From NCBI GenBank assembly GCA_030765055.1, contig CM060950.1:458811210-458875209 (forward strand): DNA of 64,000 nucleotides, given 5' to 3'. This document shows positions 39,501-50,999 of this stretch, piece after piece. The stretch is from Mantis religiosa. Lineage: Eukaryota; Arthropoda; Insecta; Mantodea; Mantidae. Position 1 is the stretch's first letter, and every line of letters starts with the position of its first letter. The translations under genes were made by a program, and so were the position numbers. The notes beneath the pieces are model-generated. The model did no database searches and was not told the origin of the DNA. It worked only from the letters and a program-made list of their open reading frames with translations.

Positions 39501-42101
39501 CGATGGGCAATCAAATATTAACAGGCCTTTGTTTACTGCGCACACATAGAGCGCTGTAAGGGTTTGAGACTTTTGCAGCACATGCAGGAGGTGCCTGGAA
39601 GGGGACAGTGGCCTTGGGAACTCATTTGGCTCTGTCCCTCAGTTACTGCCAAGATGTCTGAGAGAGAGGTGTATTCAACTGTAGCCCAACAAGTAATAAT
39701 CAAGTTTCTTGTCAATGAAAATGTCTGTGCAGCTGAAATTTGCCATCGATTACTCCCACAGTTTGGGGAAACAACCCTTCCATGGCCCAGAGTTAAATAT
39801 TGGTGCCACGATTTTAATGAAGGATGTGAACATGTTGAAAACTTGGCCCACCCTTGCCATCCATGCACCAGCATCAATCCAAAAAACATCCAAGCTTTTC
39901 AAGACATCAGTGAAGGGGATCACCACATCTTAGTGCTTGAAATCTGTCGACAACTTCTCATTAGATATGGGAGTGTCCAATCAATCATTTGAAGGCAGTT
40001 GAAATTGAGAAAAGTGTCAGCTCGTTGTGTTCTGCGGTATCTCTCTGCAGAACAGAAAGCCGTGCGAGTTCAAATGTGTTGCATGCTTCTCACGCCCTAC
40101 AAAGATGAAGGTGATGCTTTTCTGGACGGAATAATCACTTGTGGTGGAGACATGGGTGCATCATTACACACCCATATCAAAGAGGGCTGGTCTGTAGTGG
40201 ACGATGAGTGGAGAGCAACCGCTCGTGAAAGCCAAGTCATATGTATTTATTTATGTATTTATTTATTTCATCCTTTGGAACATAATTCATATGTTATGGG
40301 ACACGTCAGTTCAAGATACAAAAATAAATATAAAAAGTTACATAAGACTGAAAACTGTAACAGATACAGGATCCAACAAAAGTCTAAAGTAGAAAACGAA
40401 AATAAATATAAACTATATAAAGACCCTAGAGAAATGCTATATAAAAGTAATTGTTCACAAATGTGGAGTTTGCTCTACTTCATGATTTAATTCAATTTAA
40501 TTCAATTCAATTTATTTTGTCCTTTTGATTGATATTAGACACGTCATAGTACAAAAATTACATTAATGTCCACTGTCATTATTTACGATCACTTAAAACT
40601 AATTAACATTTAAAAACTCTTTTACTGAATAAAAGGAATGTTGCAGTAAAAAGAGTTTTACTCCCTTTTTAAAATGTATTAGGCTCTGCATTTGTTTAAT
40701 AACTTCTGGTAGCCTGTTGTATAATCTTATACCTTTAATGATAGCACTAGCCCTGAAGATTTCCGTTCTACAACTTTGAATGTGAATGTCATCTTTCTGA
40801 CGTGTATTGTATTTGTGAATATTGGCATTTTTGTAATTTTGTATTTGTAGTTTATTTTGTTTTACATGGATCACTAATTCCAAAATATACATACATGCTA
40901 GAGGTAATATTTGATGTTTTCTGAATAATAGCCTGCAAGATGTTCTGTTATCCACCCCACTTAGTATCCTTATCACTCTTTTTAAGTTTAAAGACTCTAT
41001 CTGCCTTTTCCCCCCAGAACACATTCCCATATTGCAACTGACTGTGAAAGTAACCATAATATATATTTCTCAATGCTGCTAAATTTATTAAGTTTTTTAA
41101 ATGTTTAAGCAAATAACAAATGGAACTCAGTTTATTTATTAAATATTGAATATGTGTGGTCAATTTCATGTTTGCATTTATATGTAATCCCAAAAATTTT
41201 GTTTCATTATTGTAGCTAATGGTTGTCTTATCAAATATTATTGGAGGTTTGACCACATTTCTAATTTGGCAAGTATGGAATGAAATGGGAATAGTCTTAC
41301 CCTTATTTATAATTAGTTCATTCGTCTGAAACCATGTGTGCAGCTTACATAGAGTATTATTGAGTTTGGTCTGTACACTTTCTTGATTGTTTCCTTTTAT
41401 TAGGATGTTAGTGTCATCTGCAAATAAAATAACATCTGTGGAATTAATGGCAGTTGGCAAATCATCTATGTACAACGAAAATAACAAGGGACCCAGGACT
41501 GATCCTTGTGGAACTGTCAGCATAACTGTCATAACTGTCAGCAGGGAAAGTTTTGGCCACGTTGTTCTGTGATTCAAAAGTTGCTCTTATTGAATTCCTC
41601 GAACAACAAGGACAATGACAACGGACCATTAATGCCGCCTACTATTCCGACCTTCTAGTCAAAGTTCGAGTTGCTTTCCGGTCAAAACGTCACAGTAGCC
41701 CTATCAGAAATGTGTTGATTCTACAGGATAATGCCAGACAACACACTGCAGCAGCAACACAGCAAAAATTGGTCCAAATGCACTGAACTGCCCTTCCATA
41801 TCCACCCTACAGCCCAGACCTATCATCATGTGACTTCTTCATGTTTGGTCCACTCAAAGAAGCTCTTGGAGGACATCGTTTCACAAACAATGAGGAGGTG
41901 AAAGACCTTGTGCGCAACTGGCTCCGCATACGTCCTCGTACTTTCTTTGAAACTGCCATTAAAAAACTGCCTGTCCGTTAGAAAAATTGTATAGAAAAGA
42001 TGGGTGAATATGTAGAAAAGTGAGAAAAACATTAATTTCAATTATACTTCATGAATAAAATTTCTGGAATGAAAGGCCTGTTTATATTTGATTGCCCCTC
42101 G
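39501..42101 (+). pseudogene. Mariner element split by LINE insertion
   Basis: TA-flanked 27-bp inverted ends (GGGCAATCAAATATTAACAG / its near complement at 42075-42101). The transposase starts at ATG 39654: MSEREVYSTVAQQVIIKFLV, RVKYWCHDFNEGCEHVENLA, and runs through KEGWSVVDDEWRATARESQV to 40240. It resumes at 41531 (ITVSRESFGHVVL), then QDNARQHTAAATQQKLVQMH, PYPPYSPDLSSCDFFMFGPL and PRTFFETAIKKLPVR across shifted frames. Several stops. It starts 37 bases after the PPP6R poly(A) signal. Confidence 0.9.
40241..41530 (-). mobile_element. CR1/L2-like LINE fragments inside a mariner
   Basis: The minus strand from about 41520 encodes VPQGSVLGPLLFSLYIDDLP, VILFADDTNILIKGNNQESV, TKFLGLHINANMKLTTHIQY, then after a slip in a run of six C near 41010, KRVIRILSGVDNRTSCRLLF and KGIRLYNRLPEVIKQMQSLI. 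The FADD box is intact. The 3' end at 40495 has tandem AATTC. 40241-40490 is a separate LINE tail. The ORF is 5'-truncated at the PQGS motif. Confidence 0.85.
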
Positions 42102-42174
42102 TACTAAAACAACCAATTTAAATATCTAATTCTAAACATTATTACAATTTAAATAATTACTAAACAAATTGACG

Positions 42175-42430
42175 GTTGCACAGTAGCCGAGCAGTTAGAC
42201 TGCTTGAGTTTCACCAAGGTGGCTCGGGTTCGATCCCAAGCGACTTTTGTGGTGGACAACATGGCATAGGGACAGGTTCTCCCCAATCATCATTTCATCA
42301 ATTGCTTAATTGTCATCTTTCCTTTCATTCATTCTGTCATCCACTTCTGTACTCTCATACCAGACATTGGGCTGATCATTCATCCTGAGTTCCCTGTCTG
42401 ATCCAGAGTTTGTGTTCCTCAACCAGATGA
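42175..42430 (+). repeat. SINE family C, diverged copy
   Basis: Head CACAGTAGCCGAGCAGTTAG and GGGTTCGATCCCAAGCGAC, then TTGTGGTGGACAACATGGC as in the 23525 copy. The remaining tail has diverged. Confidence 0.75.
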
Positions 42431-42744
42431 ATAAAGGCATAGGTGATAGAGGAACAAAAATCCCCTAACACTACAATAGTGGTATAACTAGGTAAGTTAA
42501 AAAAAATAAACTAATTGACATTTTGCTACCTACTGTGCACAAAAGAAAAAGCACAACGGTATATTTGTTTTATTACTATGATTAAATAACTCACAAAACT
42601 TCATGGTATAAAAACACTTCAATTTAAAAACCTTTAACTTCTTTTCTAAATGGATGCTTTGTCATTAGAGTAAACTAGGCTTAAAGATAACGTGTGAATC
42701 AGTTTACTGTCTTTTCATTACTTAAGTACATTATATACATCTTC

Positions 42745-44050
42745 TGGGCATGTAGGTCGTGGTCCAGTCGGTTTAACATCTGACGTTTCACCAAAAACTG
42801 CATCTGGTATCAACAGGGTTACGAACTTGTGAGGTCTTTGTCTAGCCGCACGTGGAGGGAGGCCATGACCTGTTAGGGGGAGCATGGTTGCTATTGGGTG
42901 TCCTTTGGCCAGTGGGATGTCTCTGATCCTGGTATAAAAGAGAGGGCTTCCGGTTCCTCCAGTTTTCTTCTCATTTTTTCAGAGCCGGGATTTATGGGTG
43001 GCCTATGTGTTGCCTCTCTTCCTTATGATTAAAGGTGTTTTTATGTTTAAAAATTTCTATCACTTCCTGAGTCAAGCGAGCCTGGTAGTGGCTTGTCCTT
43101 GAGAGCAGCATTGTGTCTCTGTAATTTGTCATGGCCAAATAATAGAGTGTTCTGCCACTGCTGACTTTTTCGTCTGCCCTAACCGACTGTGTCTTTTATG
43201 TTGTTTTATTTGGATACTGATACTACGCATTATGGTGCCTATGCAGTGTTCTCCACAGCTAAATGGTATTTTGTAAACCCTGGCTGTGAAATGTGGATGT
43301 TTTTTGTCCTTAAGAGTTTAGTAAATATTTTATTTTCTTTGTTGGCCTGTAGATAGTCCTTATGTTGTACGGCTGCAGCAGTTTCCCTATTTGGTCTGTT
43401 ACTTTCTGGATATATGTTAAATAAATGGTACTCAGTGTTTGCTTCTTCCGGTCTTCATGGACTGTCGCATACCTCGGATGGTGGGCTCTCGTAATTTCTT
43501 AATAGCCATTGCTGATGAGGGCCTTGTTTAAATGTCTGATTTCTTTCTCAAGTTTTTGTGGCTCACAGATCGTCTTTACTTGTTTGGTAAGGGTTTTAAT
43601 TATGCTCCATTTTTGTCGGGAATGATGGTTTGAGGTCTTGTAGAGGTATCTGTCAGTATGAGTAGGTTTCCAGTAAACCTTGTGGCTCAGACATGAATCA
43701 GCTTCTCTTGTCACTGGGGCATCCAGGAATGGCAGACTTTTGTCTTTTTCTACCTCCATATCTTTTATACCAAAATCAGAGTCATTCCACTGGCCAAAGG
43801 ACACCCAATAGCAGCCATGCTCCCCCTAATAGGCCATGCCCTCCCTCTACACGTGGCTATATATAGCACACTTGGAGACATGGTGCTCCAGTCTTTGGAC
43901 TCAGGGGCTCACAAGTTTGTAAACCTGATGCCAGGCATAGTTTTCAGCGAAATGTCAGAAGTTAAACCAACTGGACAAAGCCTACAAGCCTGGAAGATGT
44001 ATATAATGAAGTTCACAATGCCGACTGTGAAATCCTCAGCACTTATGTGA
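42745..44050 (-). mobile_element. Penelope-like element, inner part between inverted ends
   Basis: Inverted copies of a segment CCATGACC(T)GTTAGGGGGAGCATGG lie at 42850-42920 and 43790-43860. Between them the minus strand encodes DMEVEKDKSLPFLDAPVTRE, LSHKVYWKPTHTDRYLYKTS, LEKEIRHLNKALISNGY, then HPRYATVHEDRKKQTLST and, with stops, CGEHCIGTIM (GIY-YIG) and TLYYLAMTNYRDTMLLSR. The RT palm is missing. Confidence 0.8.
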
Positions 44051-44815
44051 CTACAGAACTTACATTTATGTAAAACAGGACTTATTTTGAGAGCTCCCAT
44101 CATCCTATTACTGGAGTTTGGTGTCCTCCAGTGTTCTTTCACGCAATTCCTTGCTAGATTGTTGCTTGGAGGAAAATCAGGCATTTGTTTTTCCAAATAT
44201 AACTGTTCCTCCAGATAGTTTAGTTGCTATAAATTTGAAACAAAAATAAAGGTTGAGGATCTGAAACAACAGTCTGGGCAACCCCCTAGTTACTTGTGAC
44301 TACCCTTATCGATCTTAGTCTCCTTAATGACCTTATTACAATAACATATAATTATTTGCCACAAACTACACTTATCTTTTCTTTTTAAGAAAATTGATGA
44401 GCTGTCCACATAATTCAAAAAGTTTGTGGCAAATAATTATATTTTATTGTTACTAAAATTGGGCAAGTGAGTCAACCTTGAACATAGTGTAAGACTTGAA
44501 GCTTTCACGGCGAGCACTACTAATCAAGGCTTCGCGGGTGATCAGCCGTGTCAAATTAATAAACGTCGAACTTTCGGGCATTGTAAACTCCATGGCCTTC
44601 TTCAGGATCTCGCTCGCTCGCTCGTGCTGGCTGGCTGTATACAGCCAGAAAGTTTTTGCTGCGTGCCAACCATTAAGGGTTTTACCGCAGGTAGGATTTG
44701 AATTGAATTTTATAAGATGAAGGTGGTATAAGTCTTTTGGTCGGGAGTTCATGTAGAGGCTACCGTACCTTGGGGTTGAAGGGGAGGATGCAGTACTTTG
44801 CACCCAAATCTTTTG
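44050..44815 (-). mobile_element. Penelope-like leader and terminal segment
   Basis: The end segment GCTTCGCGGGTGATCAGCCG, the same type as at 22870 and 27270, lies at 44525-44550. The minus-strand frame 44803-44453 (ERASEILKKAMEFTMPESST) covers the leader. Tandem CTCG at 44608-44625. Confidence 0.6.
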
Positions 44816-44825
44816 TTTATTAACT

Positions 44826-47800
44826 TTTAGTTGGGGAAAAATTTAGATGCCAAACAGCTTAGAAGAATTATGAGGAGCTCAGCTTTAGCTGCTGATAGGA
44901 TTAGCTCTGGGTTATCTAGGGTGCCCGCATGCCATACAGGGGACCCGATGCAGTCTAGATCGGCGTTTGGTGGGGTCATAATCTCCCAGTGATCTAGCAA
45001 GGGCGCTTCTGTGTGATGGTAAACTTGCGTATAATTTTGAAGCCTGGCGCCTAATTTCATCCTCCACGTATGGAAGACCGATGCTTCGTGGAGCAACCTG
45101 GTAGGGAAATAACGTCCCACAGAATAGATAGACCGTAGTCCTCTATTCTGTGCATGTTGAAGCATGCTATCCAGCAGTCTGCTGCCATGCCCCAGATCTC
45201 ACAGGCATATAGCATCACCGGGATTACCAGCGCTCAGAAGAGGTACAACTTCATGCCGAATGGCACCGAGGTCGACCCCAGCATTGGGTACAGGCAAGCA
45301 ATTGCTCCCTGTACCTTCGCAGAAAGGTCCCTGATGTGTCAGCGAAAAGATAGACCTCCGTCCAAGTTTACTCCTAGGTACTGGACAGAGTTAGACCACT
45401 CTATCCTTCGACCTCGGTAGCTGAAATTGGTGCAGTCTGCGGTGGTGTGACGCTTTGTAAAGAGCATGGCGTGGATTTTGTCCGGATTTACGGACATCCG
45501 CCAACGCCGGCACCACTGTTGTGTTAGGCGGAGAGGTCTTTGAATGGGGTTGAAAGCTCTGAGGATGTATTTGTCCTTGCAGAACACAAACACGTCGTTA
45601 GCGTATTGTGCCATTACAACTCGTAGTTCTGTGGCGCAATATGCGTTGAAGAGGGTGGGGGATAGCACAGAGCCTTCGGGGACTCCGCCTCTCACTGGCC
45701 TTAGTGTTGAGGTTTTCCTCGCGACTGAGACTTTGAATGAGCGATGTCGCAAGACGCTGTGTAGGATGTTGATCATTTGTGTTGGGAGCCCCAGGTGGAT
45801 CATTTTGTGTAGAAGTCCGGCATGCCATGTTGTAGAGAAGGCCTTCTCAACATCCAGCGAAACTGCGGCGTGAAGGCGCCTTCCTGGAAACCCAGGGCGG
45901 CGGTCACCACCACAAGCAGCAACTGCTAAACTGTCGAGTGCCCAGGACGAAAACCAAACTGATGGTCAGGAATGGCTTGAATGTCTCCCAATATTGGGGA
46001 CAAGCGGGCGAGAGTCAGCCTCTCCAGAATTTTCGAGAGGGTGGAAAGGAGGCTAATGGATTGGTAGCTGGAAGGGTGTAACGGATTCTTCCCAGGTTTC
46101 CATATGCAAATCACCCGGGCCTCTCTCCACTCTCGTGGAAAATACCCAAGGGCGAGGTGCATATTGAAAATCCTAGTCAGGAAGAGAACCGCAATGAAGG
46201 GAAGATGGTGGAGCATTAGGGGAGTCAGCCCGTCCAGCTCCGTCACCTTCTTTGGTTTGAGACGCTGGAGTACGCCTTGGACTTCGCTAGGTCGGATGGT
46301 AGGGAGTCTCTCCACATCCTCTGGAGGGTGACGTAGGAAACGATGCATCTCCCGACGGACACGTCCGGAAAAGTTGTCGTCCTGGGGGTCATCTCTCGGA
46401 CGCATTTTAAGCTCAAGATAGTCAGCGAAGGCGGCTTTGGCTTGTGGTTCATAGGCAACGCCCTGGGTGCCGTGAACGGAAAAGGTGTACTGACCTCTGT
46501 GATTTCTGAGGGCTTTGGCTATCCTCCACACGTCGCCATCCTCGACGCGCAACCTGGCCACTTTGTCTTCCCACGCTTGCACCTTGTGCTCGCGCAGTCG
46601 GCCACTGACCTCTCGACGTAGATGTCTTAGGAGCGCTCGAGTATGTGGCATGCGGTGACGTTGGTATAATCTCCGTGCTGCCCAGGATCGTCGGATTAGA
46701 AGTCGGATGTCCAAAGGGAGAACATCGGGTGGAGCGGAGCCGGGGCAGGGACTGTTAGGTTATAGGCAGTCTGCTTCACAATGGAAGTGAAGGATGAGAT
46801 GGCATTCTCCAGGGTAGGGATATTTGTAATCCCGGGATTTGGCGGGATGGAAGTGTGGAAGCAATTCCTGACGCCTTCCCAATCAACCTCTCGCGTTTGA
46901 AGCGAGATGTCATGACTGGCAACCCTGGTGTTGATCTCTGTCAACACTGGATTGTGATCTGAATGTAATGCATTTAATAATGTGAGTGTCAGATGATATG
47001 GTAGATGTTTTGTGATTGCGAAGTCTATGACTGAGGGCAGTCCTTCTCCTCGTGGGTAATGATTGGGTTGCCAGGGACCCTGTACTTGAAGTTGAAGGTC
47101 TGCATCTATAAGGCAAATCTCGGAGCTGTTGCGTGCCTGCGGTCAGGAGGACCATCTCGTCCATTGCCACCAGCATCTTGCTGGCTGAATCTGTGGCAGT
47201 GAAGAACTTCACAACGAGCTCACAGATCTTCTGTCCGTGTGTCTGCAACAGCTGCTGCAGCCACTCCGTGAGGTCGAGTGTAGCTGCTAGGGGAGTGGTG
47301 TCTGTCTGGGCGACATGGTTGCATGGACATGGTGTTCTAGAACGAATGGGTGCAGGTCTTCCTGCTGCCCTCTCGTCCCTGAGCTGTCTATTAGGCATGG
47401 GTTTGCCATGCTTCTCCTGTTGAGCAGGATTTTGGGGCTCCCGAGGAAGCCTCCCTCCATTACTGCTATTGTTGGAGTCGGTACTTTTTGGGGCTGGGGA
47501 CCGCTTTTGTCTGCGTGGCTGGGCCTATCGGTATCCCGCCGAGTCGTGGGCAAGCTGGAGCTGGTTGAGGTGACCGGTCTTGGGTCCGCCCCTGCTGGTG
47601 AGGTCTTCTGTTGTTGCTGTCTCACTGGAGGCTTGTTTGCTGCTATAACCACCTTTCTCTCAGGACAGCCGCCGTAATAAGCCACGTGCGCACCCTTGCA
47701 ATTAGCACAAGTGGGCACATCTGTGGGTGAACTGGGACGAACTTCCTTGTCGTGGGCTCCGCTCCACCTCAAGCAGCGGGATGTCCTCTTGCAGAACTGG

Positions 47801-49255
47801 CTGGAGTGGTTGAACCCCAGACAGCGATGGCATTGGGGTAGAGCTTCTCACTGGCTCAATCCTTACTCGGAGGTAGCAGATGGTTGTGACACCATCTAGC
47901 TTCCCCTCCGGATCGTTGGCCGGTTCCACTATTACAAGGAAGAATGGGATTGGGACAGGGCCGGGCTTATCCTGTGGAGCTGGTTTGGTCATCTGCCTGA
48001 CCAGAAGGGGCTGGATGCCCTGGTGGTTGAGGTCGTCGATTATGTCGCCCACCGGTGTGTCCACTGGTAGGCCTCTGATGACCCTCTTAATGTCATGGCT
48101 CTTGCCTAGGCCGAAGGTGAAGTAAGGGATGGACTTCCTGTCCAGTGCCCTTAAGATAAGCTGGTAGTCTTCTTCGTTACTCGCCTGGAAGACATTTCGG
48201 CTCTTTCTCCTGGTGACCTTGCATGACACCTACAGGGTTGGCATGACCTTTAGGAAGCCTACCAAGCCCCGGAAGTCATCCACGATCACAGGAGGAATAT
48301 GCCTCCTGGGTGGCCCAGAACGACTGGACGTACCAGTTGTCTCCAGGTGAATGGCTCTTCTCTCCGTTCACCGATTGGTCAGGGTGCCAAACTCAGCCTC
48401 ATCTACATCTGTAGAGATGTGCGATGAGCTGTGTTCCCCACCGGAGACATCCATCCTGGAGGATGAATTTCCTGGAACCACAGTTCCGTCGCTGTAATAC
48501 TCCTCGTCAGGGGAGGAGTTGTCTGAGGGCTCGCCCTCTGAAATTTTGCTTACCCGCTGTGGTTGTTCGCGGGAAGGGCCCTTGTTAGATTGCTGTTTGG
48601 CGACAGCTAACCGTTTGGCCTTGCCATTTACGCCCTCTCCAGGCTTTCGGCGTGGCCGTTTGTTTCCTGCAGTCAGGGTTGGAACCCTGACAACAGGGTG
48701 GGTAACTCCAGTGCTAGTACTGGGGACTGCTTCGATTTCTGGAAGACTGGTTGGTGTGGACGGGTTCGGATTGTCACCTGTAATGGGCATTTTGCCCTGC
48801 ACCGAAGTGCAGTGCACAGCTAACCTTGACTGTATACTTACCAGTCAGCACAGGTTTGCTAAAAAGCGTGAGGTACAGAGGGCCGGACCCAAGGGCGCAT
48901 TTTAATCCGCCTTTTAGGATGTTGGCTTAGGCCGTGTACCTCTCCTAGCTGATTAGGAACTGGCCGGCTGTTTTCTGCAAGGTTGTCGCTCGCTGCTGCC
49001 TTCTCCTGGAGATTTAGCGAATTGCCGGGAGCTTCACTAAGGTCCCTCCCGATGGTGGCAATTCACTTACTGCGAAGCTCTGGACGGCTGGTAGTTATCG
49101 CAGAGACGATGTGTACTCTTCGACGTCTCGATGAGGAGTCCCTCTTCAGTATCTGGTTACTACTACTACTACAAGGGGGATTATGGGTTTATCTCACCCA
49201 AGGCTGTTTCAGGGCTTATTTCGCCCTCTTCAGCCAGCATGCTTATTGGTTTGGG
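44826..49255 (-). mobile_element. Jockey-like LINE, both ORFs present in part, internally deleted
   Basis: ORF1 begins at ATG 48790 (MPITGDNPNPSTPTSLPEIE), continues in a shifted frame with IKRVIRGLPVDTPVGDIIDD (the domain that precedes zinc knuckles) and CHRCLGFNHSSQFCKRTSRC, then VPTCANCKGAHVAYYGGCPE. ORF1 runs directly into the end of the endonuclease (LPSVIDFAITKH, LNALHSDHNPVLTEIN), so most of the endonuclease is deleted. The RT follows: LKPKKVTELDGLTPLMLHHL, PDHQFGFRPGHSTV, GGVPEGSVLSPTLFNAYCAT, and a catalytic box reading AQYANDVFVF instead of YADD. Several frameshifts; dead. 48820-49255 is the likely 5' UTR. Confidence 0.9.
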
Positions 49256-49259
49256 AGGA

Positions 49260-49455
49260 GGGAGAGATGGCTCTTTTTTTATGCTTTTATATATTTTTTT
49301 TTATTTTTTTATTTTTATATATATTTTTTTATTTTATTCTTTTTTATTTTTTTATTTTATATATATATTTTTTTTCTTTTTTATCTTATTTATTTTTTAT
49401 TTTATTTTTATATATATATATATAGATTTTTTTCTTTTCTTATATATATGTATAT
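49260..49455 (-). repeat. A/T-rich tail of the upstream LINE
   Basis: Almost pure T with scattered A and TATATA on the + strand. It lies immediately 3' of LINE B in the minus direction and 5' of the Jockey-like LINE, so it is best read as the A-rich tail of LINE B. Confidence 0.65.
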
Positions 49456-50990
49456 TTACTTAATTTCCGTGAAGTCATCATCTGGATGTACCTTTGTCAT
49501 TGCAGGAGTTGTCCTAGGTGTTGCTGTATTTGTCGTTCTTCTTCTTTTGCTTCTTTGTGCTGTCTGATTATGGTTAACAGGGGAGGGTCGCTTGGATTTT
49601 TTCCTGGTGTATTTGTGTTCTCTTGTATTGTTTTGCAGTGTTGATGATCTCCTGCTTGTGTGGTCGGTCTCTTGCATTGTCTATGTATTTAGTGGTGTTC
49701 CTCTTAATTGTGTCTTCTATTGTAGCGGTTTTTGCTATGTCGTGGATTTCATTACTTCTGGACCATGGTAGTAACTTCCTAGCTATTCTCAAGTATTTCC
49801 GTTCGAACCTGGAGATAGGGTCCTTTGTTTTTTGGGAGGTGATGGGCCATAAAGCGATTGCTGCGTATGTGAATGTTGGTCCGATGATAGTTTTATATAG
49901 CTGGGTCAGGGTGCCTGGGGATAGGCCTTCCTTTCCAATTTTTGAGAGGAACCTGAGGCATGACGTTGCTACTTTTGCTTCTTGCAGTTTGATTTTGTAG
50001 TGAGCGTTGGTAGACAGCTTCTCGTTTAGCATTACCCCTAGGTATTTGATTTTTCTTTGTGTCGGTATGGTGTGGTTGCTGTAGATGATGGTAGATGTTC
50101 TGTATGTTTCTTTGGTTTTTATCCGGAAGATGATGTATTGCGTTTTTGCTGGGTTTATCATTACTCTCCATCGTTTTGCCCATTTGCTGAAGGTTGCTAG
50201 CTGTTTTTCTAGTCTCGGCTTGCAGTCCCGTAGGCTTCCTGTCGAGCACCAATAAGCGGTATCATCCGCATATTGCGCCAGTCTGATTGTCGGGTGGATC
50301 GGCTGGGGAGTGTCGGCAGTGTATATTATGTATAGTAGGCCAGATATGGCACTACCTTGTGGTGTTCCGGCTTTTAGCTCGATAGGAGCTGAGAGTTGTC
50401 CGTTGATGTTTATTTGGGCGGTTCTATTGGAGAGGAAGCTTGAGGTCCATCATGTCAGTTTTTCTGGGATTTCCATGTTGGTCATTTTGTGCAATAGTCC
50501 GTGTATCCAACACCGGTCGAATGCACCTTGAATATCCAGGAATGTGGCAGCGGTTGTGAATCCTCAGTTGGTTTTCTCTTTTATTTCGGAGATGACCTTT
50601 ATTAGTTGATCCTGGATGGTAATACTGGACCGGAATCCGGCTTGTGTGTCTGGTATGAGATTGCGGTGTTCCAGAAATCGGTTTAGGCGTTTTACTGGTA
50701 TTTTTTCTAGTACCTTTGACATTGTAGCTGTTAGGGATATGGTCTGGTAGTTCTAGTGGTTTTTGTTGCTTTTCCCGAGTTTCTCCAGCAGTAGTAGATG
50801 TGCTTGTTTCCGGGCTGTTGGGTGGTGTCCGTGTTGAAGTATGATATTCCATAGTGAGACAATTTTTTTAATCATTTGGTATGGAATGTTTTTAGCATGG
50901 TGTATGTGATGGTGTCCGGTCCGGGTGCTGATTTTCCAAGGCATGTTACTGTGTTGGTGGATGGTTATTGGTGCTTCTGTGTCGTAGTTT
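49456..50990 (-). mobile_element. Second Jockey-like LINE, reverse transcriptase part
   Basis: The minus strand reads APDTITYTMLK, LEKIPVKRLNRFLEHRNLIP, DTQAGFRSSITIQDQLIKVI, FLDIQGAFDRCWIHGLLHKM, KAGTPQGSAISGLLYIIYTA, an intact catalytic box LAQYADDTAYW, NPAKTQYIIFRIKTKETYR, IKYLGVMLNEKLSTNAHYKI and GPTFTYAAIALWPITSQKTK to a stop near 49574. Frames shift several times before 50160. No ORF1 or endonuclease; 5'-truncated. Confidence 0.88.
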
Positions 50991-50999
50991 GGGTTTAAG

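Noticed and set aside
39564..39992. Mariner frame at 39.6-40.5 kb as an extra 3' exon of PPP6R
   Set aside because: It is bounded by TA-flanked inverted repeats and matches mariner transposase; the host stop codon lies upstream.
48983..49567. 194-codon frame rich in F, Y and I
   Set aside because: It reads through the A/T-rich LINE tail and UTR; composition is an artefact of T runs.
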